6,653 nucleotides of DNA. Origin: an uncultured Eubacterium sp. (GTDB lineage Bacteria; Bacillota; Clostridia; Lachnospirales; Lachnospiraceae). Numbering within the stretch: position 1 is the stretch's first letter; each line of letters starts with the position of its first letter. The notes below the pieces were generated by a model that did no database searches, was not told the origin of the DNA, and was given only the letters and a program-made list of their open reading frames with translations. This document shows, one piece after another, positions 1 to 3,553 of the stretch. The translations under genes and the position numbers were made by a program. The stretch spans positions 1 to 6,653 of the forward strand of contig CALGGT010000024.1 of assembly GCA_937915825.1 (NCBI GenBank). Direction: 5' to 3'.

Positions 1-61
1 TAGTCATTCTACATTTTTCACAAACTTTTTTATAATTTTTGGTAACCCGCAGGTCGCTGAC

Positions 62-88
62 TTTGTTAAAATCTTAACAAACTTTTTT
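62..88 (+). terminator. AT-rich perfect hairpin followed by a T run; weak terminator or operator
   Basis: An 8-bp perfect inverted repeat (TTTGTTAA at 62-69, TTAACAAA at 74-81) closes a 4-nt loop and is followed by C and six T. Only one pair is G-C, so it would be a weak intrinsic terminator for something upstream of the window. It lies 12 bp upstream of the -35 box of the next promoter, so a regulator-binding dyad is an equal alternative. The rest of 1-99 shows no ORF or RNA gene that I can support. Confidence 0.3.
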
Positions 89-99
89 AAAAAAAATTG

Positions 100-133
100 T
101 TGACAAATAACTACTCGTGTACTATACTATAAT
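100..133 (+). promoter_or_regulatory. Strong sigma-A promoter of the 64-aa ORF
   Basis: The -35 box TTGACA (100-105) is separated by exactly 17 bp from the -10 box TATACT (123-128), inside the longer string TATACTATAAT (123-133). A T-run/A-run block at about 83-96 looks like an UP element that contacts the RNA polymerase alpha subunit. Transcription should start near 135, giving a leader of about 36 nt before the ATG at 171. The same layout recurs at 458-491 and 600-633. Confidence 0.85.
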
Positions 134-170
134 CACAAAAGGGGAATAAAAGAAAGGCAAGGTTGACAAA

Positions 171-365
171 ATGTTTACAGTTATGGCAAGAACACACAAT
201 GGCAAAAGTTGGGAACAGACCTACATTGACGGCGAATACGCTGTGGTAGATTTTTACACCGCTGTAAGTGCGGTAGATTGTGCCCATGTTGATTTGGTAG
301 ACGCAACCACAGGCGAAGTCTACATGGAATGGGATTATTTGACAAAAGAAGTTACCATTTACTAA
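171..365 (+). CDS. Small hypothetical protein, 64 aa
   Basis: I do not recognise this protein. The product is soluble-looking, with no signal peptide, membrane segment or cysteine motif (one Cys only), and is acidic. It is rich in beta-forming residues and aromatic side chains (several Tyr and Trp) and contains DATTGEV near residues 44-50, a turn type common in small beta-rich proteins of phages and mobile elements. The ATG at 171 is preceded by a modest Shine-Dalgarno (AAGG at 159-162, 8 nt spacing); a second Met at codon 5 has no better site. It is a monocistronic unit: dedicated strong promoter at 100-133 and an intrinsic terminator 28 nt after the stop. That flanking machinery is the main evidence that it is a real gene. 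Base composition is lower in GC than in the translation genes further right, which hints at accessory origin. Function unknown. Confidence 0.6.
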   Translation: MFTVMARTHNGKSWEQTYIDGEYAVVDFYTAVSAVDCAHVDLVDATTGEVYMEWDYLTKEVTIY

Positions 366-392
366 ATGTTTTCATTGTTCTCCTTTCTTGGT

Positions 393-418
393 AAGGGCTG
401 GCAAATTGCCAGCCTTTT
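393..418 (+). terminator. Intrinsic terminator after the 64-aa ORF
   Basis: A GC-rich 8-bp perfect stem (GGCTGGCA at 396-403 with TGCCAGCC at 407-414) closes a 3-nt loop. It is extended by a G-T and two A-T pairs, and followed by a short T tract interrupted by CC. This is a good Rho-independent terminator that separates the 64-aa ORF from the next transcription unit. Confidence 0.8.
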
Positions 419-456
419 CCATTTCCGCCCGGGCCGAAAAATTTTTTTAAAAACCA

Positions 457-498
457 CTTGACAAAACTATCAAAATAGTCTATACTATAATTGTCAAG
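457..498 (+). promoter_or_regulatory. Sigma-A promoter of the tRNA-like RNA, enclosed by inverted repeats
   Basis: The -35 box TTGACA (458-463), a 17-bp spacer and TATACT within TATACTATAAT (481-491) form a near-consensus promoter, with an A/T-tract UP-like element at 437-453. Two dyads overlap it. CTTGACAA (457-464) is perfectly inverted as TTGTCAAG (491-498), bracketing the whole promoter. ACTAT (466-470) and ATAGT (475-479) sit inside the spacer. Either could be an operator. Predicted start of transcription is about 493, so the RNA would begin a few bases before the GAGCG that closes the structured element. No regulator gene is visible in the window. Confidence 0.75.
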
Positions 499-570
499 AG
501 GAGCGAATGGTAACCTAAGGCAAGCCTTAATAGGGAATGGGTTCAAATCCCACGTGAGGACGCTCACAAA
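493..570 (+). ncRNA. Candidate structured RNA with a tRNA-like T-arm
   Basis: The stretch starts at the predicted transcription start. A terminal helix pairs GAGCG (501-505) with CGCTC (561-565). A second hairpin, TAAGG/CCTTA (516-520 with 525-529), has the tetraloop CAAG. A third, TGGG/CCCA (538-541 with 549-552), closes the 7-nt loop TTCAAAT. This third arm is what a tRNA T-arm looks like, and it matches the GGTTCRANYCC consensus of tRNA genes. AATGGTAAC (506-514) resembles a tRNA D-loop with its GG pair. It cannot be a normal tRNA: there is no 7-nt anticodon loop, and about 8 extra bases (553-560) lie between the T-arm and the terminal helix. No terminator follows before the promoter at 600, so the RNA may continue as a leader of the 72-aa ORF mRNA. 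It could be a tRNA-mimicking small RNA, a cis-regulatory leader or a decayed tRNA. The structure was paired by eye. Confidence 0.4.
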
Positions 571-599
571 AGTTCCGATAAAAATCTACCAAAAACCTC

Positions 600-633
600 T
601 TGACACCTCTTATTAAAAGTGCTATACTATAAT
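600..633 (+). promoter_or_regulatory. Strong sigma-A promoter of the 72-aa ORF
   Basis: TTGACA (600-605), a 17-bp spacer and TATACT within TATACTATAAT (623-633) form the third copy of the same promoter design. Transcription should start near 635, giving a leader of only about 20 nt. Unlike the other two it lacks a clear A/T-tract UP element; instead it lies between two CCTCTT repeats. It stands 30 nt after the end of the tRNA-like element with no terminator between, so the ORF could be read from both promoters. Confidence 0.85.
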
Positions 634-655
634 TACAGAAAGAGAGGTAAACAAA

Positions 656-874
656 ATGAAACGTTACACTATTACAGACGTTATTGAACAGGAAATTGCG
701 GGCGCTGTATCCGAAAGTAAAAATCGTTTTTATCAAATGTTTTTCGGTTGGCGTAGAACTTTTACAATAAATGGTATTCAGTGCCAAGATTACATTTTCA
801 GTAAAAAGGATTATGAAACTGTAATAAATGCAAGCAAATTGCTAAAAATGCGTTTAGATGGAAAAGAGGTTTAA
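656..874 (+). CDS. Small hypothetical protein, 72 aa
   Basis: I do not recognise this protein. It has no signal peptide, membrane helix or metal-binding motif. Residues 1-25 look helical and charged, the middle (about 26-50) holds an aromatic and basic stretch around FFGWRR, and the C-terminal third (about 50-72) looks like a helix ending in a basic tail. The ATG at 656 has a good Shine-Dalgarno (GAGAGG, 642-647) at 8 nt. The gene is a compact unit: promoter at 600-633, a leader of about 20 nt, and a stop codon that lies inside its own intrinsic terminator. No sequence similarity to the 64-aa neighbour is evident, although both share the same promoter architecture and AT-rich composition. A DNA- or RNA-binding role would be possible for such a small basic protein, but nothing in the sequence shows it. 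Confidence 0.6.
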   Translation: MKRYTITDVIEQEIAGAVSESKNRFYQMFFGWRRTFTINGIQCQDYIFSKKDYETVINASKLLKMRLDGKEV

Positions 875-889
875 AACCTCTTTTTTTTT
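862..889 (+). terminator. Intrinsic terminator overlapping the stop of the 72-aa ORF
   Basis: AAGAGGTT and AACCTCTT form an 8-bp stem with a minimal loop, followed by a run of seven or more T ending at 889. The TAA stop (872-874) is in the loop and the descending arm, so ribosomes reaching the stop would cover the hairpin. Its 3' arm string AAAACCTCTT also occurs at 592-601, just before the ORF's promoter. Confidence 0.85.
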
Positions 890-1006
890 ACCGACAGGCT
901 GGTAAATACTGGAAACCGTCCGCAAATTGGCAAAATCTGGAAGTCTAGTAAATTTGTTACAAATAGGCCCGGCCGCAAATTTTTATAAAAAAATCCTAAA
1001 AAACTC
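890..1006. other. AT-rich intergenic spacer with a GC island
   Basis: No ORF or RNA gene is supported here. The 9-mer CCGCAAATT occurs twice (920-928 and 973-981). A short GC island (GGCCCGGCCGC, 966-976) is followed by A/T tracts up to the rpmE promoter, a layout also seen at 427-453 in front of the tRNA-like RNA promoter. The A/T tracts at 977-1003 probably act as an UP element for rpmE. Confidence 0.5.
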
Positions 1007-1035
1007 TTGCCAATCCCTTAAAAACATGTTACAAT
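1007..1035 (+). promoter_or_regulatory. Sigma-A promoter of rpmE
   Basis: TTGCCA (1007-1012) and TACAAT (1030-1035) are separated by exactly 17 bp, with A/T tracts immediately upstream. Transcription should start near 1042, giving a leader of about 50 nt. I see no obvious r-protein autoregulatory structure in that leader. Confidence 0.75.
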
Positions 1036-1090
1036 ATGAGAGCTGTTGTAAAAAGCAATGAGTTAGAGAACATTTAGTGAGGTGAAAGTT

Positions 1091-1291
1091 ATGAAGTCAG
1101 GAATTCATCCCGAATATCATCAGGCAAAAGTTGTCTGCAACTGCGGAAACGAGTTTGTAACCGGTTCTGTAAAAGAAGATATTCACGTAGAAGTTTGTTC
1201 CAAATGCCACCCTTTCTATACGGGTCAACAGAAGTCTGTTGCTGCTCGTGGTGCTATTGACAAGTTCAATCGTAAATATGGCTTAAATTAG
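1091..1291 (+). CDS. rpmE: 50S ribosomal protein L31, zinc-binding type (66 aa)
   Basis: L31 is a small protein of the large ribosomal subunit that helps bridge the two subunits at the central protuberance. The N-terminus MKSGIHPEY is the family signature. Four cysteines in CNC (16 and 18) and CSKC (36 and 39) mark the zinc-binding C+ type rather than the zinc-free paralogue that replaces it under zinc starvation. HPFYTG (40-45) follows the second pair as usual, and the basic C-terminus FNRKYG (59-64) is typical. Length of 66 aa is normal. I chose ATG 1091 over an in-frame GTG at 1082 because that GTG is part of the Shine-Dalgarno (GAGGTG, 1079-1084) and family members start at MK-x-GIHP. It has its own promoter at 1007-1035 and is followed by a large hairpin, so it may be expressed apart from prmC downstream. 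Confidence 0.97.
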   Translation: MKSGIHPEYHQAKVVCNCGNEFVTGSVKEDIHVEVCSKCHPFYTGQQKSVAARGAIDKFNRKYGLN

Positions 1292-1310
1292 AACAATATA
1301 TAGAATCGAT

Positions 1311-1365
1311 CAACTCCGCAGACCCGGACTTTATGAAAGTTGGGGTATGCGGAGTTGTTGTATTA
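1311..1365 (+). terminator. Very long hairpin between rpmE and prmC; probable terminator/attenuator
   Basis: A 10-bp perfect stem (CAACTCCGCA at 1311-1320 with TGCGGAGTTG at 1348-1357) continues inward after one mismatch with four pairs (ACCC with GGGT). After a second mismatch come six more pairs ending in a 3-nt loop (1333-1335). The T-rich sequence after it is broken by G and A, so termination may be partial, leaving some readthrough into prmC. Part of 1366-1408 shows no convincing promoter of its own. Confidence 0.65.
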
Positions 1366-1419
1366 TATTGGAATATTTGGATCGAAGAAAGCTGTTTTAG
1401 AACATGCTAGGAGAAAATA

Positions 1420-2322
1420 ATGACATACGAAGAGTTGTGGCGGAAGGCGAAGGAAACCCTGGAAAGCAAAGGAGTGCCGGAGGCGGATCTGAACGCCCGT
1501 TACCTTCTTAGTCGGGCGGTAGAAGGTCCGATGACCGAAAGAAAGCAAAGGTTTGGTCCTTCGGAGTATTTTCTTCGGAGAGAAGAAGAGGCTCCCTCGT
1601 GGGTGGAAGCGGATTTAGACCAAATGGTCCGCATACGAGGTTGCAGAGTTCCTCTGGAATATGTTACCAATTCCACGGAGTTTATGGGGTTGCCGTTGAT
1701 CGTGAAACCAGGAGTTTTGATTCCCAGGCAGGATACGGAGTGCCTGGTGGAGTTGGCATTGGAACATGCCAGTGGATCTGTGTTGGACCTATGTACCGGC
1801 AGCGGCTGCATTGGCTTGTCCCTGGCCGCGTTGGGGAAGAAGATCACACAGGTTGCCTTAGCGGATCAGTCGGAAAAAGCCTTGGAAATCGCCAGTGAGA
1901 ATGAGAAGTTCTTGCGAAGGGAAAAGAGGATTTCTGAGAAGGTGCGTATTGACTTTTACCAGGGGGATCTTTTTTCTGCCATTCCGGACAACGCGGTATT
2001 TTCCTTGATCGTATCAAATCCTCCCTACATTCCGGATCCGGTGATCGAGACCCTGGAGCCGGAGGTGAAGGATCATGAGCCCAGGATGGCGTTATCCGGG
2101 GGAAAAAACGGGTTGGATTTTTATAAGAGGATTGTGAAAGATGCGAGAAAGCATCTGGATTGGAATGGCTTTTTGATCCTGGAGATCGGTTACGATCAGA
2201 AGGAAGCCGTAATGAATTTAATGAGGGAAGCCGGGTATGAGGAGGTCGCGGGATATTCGGATTATGCCGGACTGGATCGAATCGTATCGGGACGTTATAA
2301 AAATAGGAATCTGAATGAATAA
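1420..2322 (+). CDS. prmC: Peptide chain release factor N5-glutamine methyltransferase PrmC (300 aa)
   Basis: PrmC transfers a methyl group from S-adenosylmethionine to the side-chain amide of the glutamine in the GGQ motif of release factors, which speeds peptide release. The N-terminal helical substrate-binding domain (about 1-90) is followed by the linker signature PRQDTE (102-107). A Rossmann methyltransferase domain then has the SAM-binding motif DLCTGSGC (123-130) and the catalytic NPPY (200-203), whose Asn and Pro backbone hold the substrate glutamine. Length is normal to slightly long; the extra residues are in the N-terminal domain (about 36-65). ATG 1420 is set by AGGAG (1409-1413) at 6 nt. 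Its substrate RF1 is encoded next, 56 bp downstream with no terminator between, so the two are probably cotranscribed. All key residues are present, so the enzyme should be active. Confidence 0.96.
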   Translation: MTYEELWRKAKETLESKGVPEADLNARYLLSRAVEGPMTERKQRFGPSEYFLRREEEAPSWVEADLDQMVRIRGCRVPLEYVTNSTEFMGLPLIVKPGVLIPRQDTECLVELALEHASGSVLDLCTGSGCIGLSLAALGKKITQVALADQSEKALEIASENEKFLRREKRISEKVRIDFYQGDLFSAIPDNAVFSLIVSNPPYIPDPVIETLEPEVKDHEPRMALSGGKNGLDFYKRIVKDARKHLDWNGFLILEIGYDQKEAVMNLMREAGYEEVAGYSDYAGLDRIVSGRYKNRNLNE

Positions 2323-2328
2323 AACATA

Positions 2329-2370
2329 GAGTCAGTAGAAGGAATCCGTAGACGGAGCCAATAGAAGGAA
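2329..2370 (+). repeat. Imperfect direct repeat in the prmC-prfA spacer, second copy holds the prfA SD
   Basis: A 16-bp unit (2329-2344) recurs at 2355-2370 with 14 identities and a period of 26 bp. Both copies end in TAGAAGGAA. The second supplies the Shine-Dalgarno of prfA (AAGGAAG, 2365-2371, 7 nt before ATG 2379). The first has no start codon at a useful distance. It looks like a small local duplication of the ribosome binding region, similar in kind to the clearer one at 3457-3538. Confidence 0.5.
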
Positions 2371-2378
2371 GTGTTAGT

Positions 2379-3452
2379 ATGTTTGATAAGTTAGAAGAAA
2401 CCAGAATGCGATACGAGGAAATTCTGCAGGAATTAAGTGATGGGGCGGTTATGAACGATCCGGACCGGTATCAGCAATTAATGAGAGAACAATCGGAGTT
2501 AGAGCCGATCGTGGCGGAATATGAGCGTTATAAAGAGGCAAAACAGGGGATTGAGGACAGTTTGGAGATCTTAGATTCCGAAACCGATGAGGAATTAAGG
2601 GAAATGGCAAAGGAAGAACTTGCGGAGTGTAAGCAGCAAGTGGAAGAGTTAGAAGAAAGTTTGAAGATCCTTCTTTTACCTAAGGATCCCAATGATTTAA
2701 AGAACGTAATCGTAGAGATCCGCGGGGGCGCCGGCGGAGATGAGGCGGCTTTGTTCGCGGCGGACCTGTATCGGATGTATTCCAAATATGCAGATAAAAA
2801 TGGCTGGAAGATCGAGCCGATGAACTCCAATGACAATGGTCTGGGCGGATTTAAGGAAGTTGTTTTTATGATCAACGGACGTGGCGCCTATTCCAAGTTA
2901 AAATATGAAAGCGGTGTGCATCGTGTGCAGCGAATCCCTGTAACCGAGTCCGGCGGAAGAATTCATACATCCACGGCTACGGTAGCGATTATGCCGGAAG
3001 CAGACGATGTGGAGGTTGAAGTGGATTTAAACGATTGTCGATTTGACGTATTCCGTGCTTCCGGAAATGGTGGACAATGTGTCAATACCACGGATTCCGC
3101 GGTTCGTCTGACCCATATTCCTACCGGGATCGTGATTTCCTGCCAGGACGAGAAATCCCAGCTTAAGAACAAGGATAAGGCATTGAAAGTGCTGCGTGCC
3201 CGCTTGTATGAGTTAGAATGTGCCAAGGCCCACGATGCCGAGGCTGAGGCTAGACGAAGCCAGATCGGAACCGGCGATCGTTCGGAAAAGATCCGAACCT
3301 ATAATTATCCCCAGGGGCGTGTCACCGATCATCGGATCAAGTTGACCCTGCACCGTCTGGAGCAAATTATGGACGGAGATTTGGACGAGCTGTTAAATTC
3401 CGTGATCGCAGCGGATCAGGCAGCCCGACTGAGCCATTTAAGTGAAGCGTAA
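2379..3452 (+). CDS. prfA: Peptide chain release factor 1 (357 aa)
   Basis: RF1 recognises UAA and UAG in the ribosomal A site and triggers hydrolysis of the peptidyl-tRNA ester. Domain order is normal: a long charged helical coiled-coil domain 1 (about 1-100), then the core with IRGGAGGDEA, the codon-recognition tripeptide PVT (187-189), and the catalytic GGQ (231-233) followed by CVNTTDSAVR. The PxT tripeptide marks RF1; RF2 has SPF there. PVT instead of the E. coli PAT and Cys after GGQ instead of His are variants I regard as ordinary for Clostridia. The length is typical. Gln233 is the expected methylation target of the upstream prmC product. ATG 2379 has a good Shine-Dalgarno. The next gene begins within 60 bp, so the operon continues. 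Confidence 0.97.
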   Translation: MFDKLEETRMRYEEILQELSDGAVMNDPDRYQQLMREQSELEPIVAEYERYKEAKQGIEDSLEILDSETDEELREMAKEELAECKQQVEELEESLKILLLPKDPNDLKNVIVEIRGGAGGDEAALFAADLYRMYSKYADKNGWKIEPMNSNDNGLGGFKEVVFMINGRGAYSKLKYESGVHRVQRIPVTESGGRIHTSTATVAIMPEADDVEVEVDLNDCRFDVFRASGNGGQCVNTTDSAVRLTHIPTGIVISCQDEKSQLKNKDKALKVLRARLYELECAKAHDAEAEARRSQIGTGDRSEKIRTYNYPQGRVTDHRIKLTLHRLEQIMDGDLDELLNSVIAADQAARLSHLSEA

Positions 3453-3456
3453 TTGA

Positions 3457-3538
3457 AAGAGGAGGATCCATGGCCAATCAGAAGATGTCCATGGCAGAAG
3501 AGGAGGATCCATGGCGAATCAGAAAACCTGCATGGCGG
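3457..3538 (+). repeat. 41-bp tandem duplication of the translation start of the GTPase-nuclease gene
   Basis: Unit 3457-3497 is followed directly by 3498-3538, with 35 of 41 positions identical by eye. Each unit holds AGGAGG, 4 nt, ATG and the first codons: copy 1 reads MANQKMSMA, copy 2 reads MANQKTCMA. Because 41 is not a multiple of three, the two ATGs (3470 and 3511) are in different frames and only the second opens the long gene. The six differences show the duplication is not brand new. Confidence 0.9.
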
Positions 3539-3553
3539 TATTGGCCCATGTAG
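3470..3553 (+). CDS. Possible 27-aa overlapping upstream ORF
   Basis: This ORF starts at the first ATG of the tandem duplication, with an AGGAGG (3460-3465) and spacing equal to that of the main gene. It runs out of frame through the main start (3511) and stops at TAG 3551-3553, 43 bp inside the main gene. The product would begin MANQKMSMAEEEDPW and end in a Trp-rich tail. Ribosomes engaged on it would occlude the main start, and on terminating could re-initiate upstream only poorly, so it may lower or regulate expression of the GTPase-nuclease. Whether it is translated is unknown; it may be only a by-product of the duplication. Confidence 0.4.
   Translation: MANQKMSMAEEEDPWRIRKPAWRYWPM

Noticed and set aside
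507..518. Mini-ORF ATG-GTA-ACC-TAA after GAGGAG, a possible leader peptide
   Set aside because: Three codons with only about 3 nt between SD-like sequence and ATG; chance is more likely and the bases fit the RNA structure.
493..570. A canonical tRNA gene
   Set aside because: Only the T-arm and a D-loop-like string fit; there is no anticodon stem-loop with a 7-nt loop and the T-arm is not adjacent to the closing helix. Kept as a tRNA-like RNA candidate instead.
491..616. An open frame of about 41 codons starting at TTG across the tRNA-like element
   Set aside because: The TTG overlaps the promoter -10 region and the expected transcript start, there is no Shine-Dalgarno, and the frame runs through the next -35 box.
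352..787. Minus-strand open frames of 71 and 86 codons over the AT-rich strip
   Set aside because: They run through promoters and terminators of the plus-strand units, lack Shine-Dalgarno sites and have low-quality, Phe-rich translations.
1082..1090. GTG start for rpmE, three codons upstream of ATG 1091
   Set aside because: The GTG is part of the Shine-Dalgarno GAGGTG, no other SD precedes it, and L31 proteins begin at MK-x-GIHP.
3470..3511. A frameshift that truncated a longer N-terminus starting at ATG 3470
   Set aside because: The sequence between the two ATGs is explained by a 41-bp tandem duplication, and the frame from 3511 gives the expected short N-terminus before the G1 motif.
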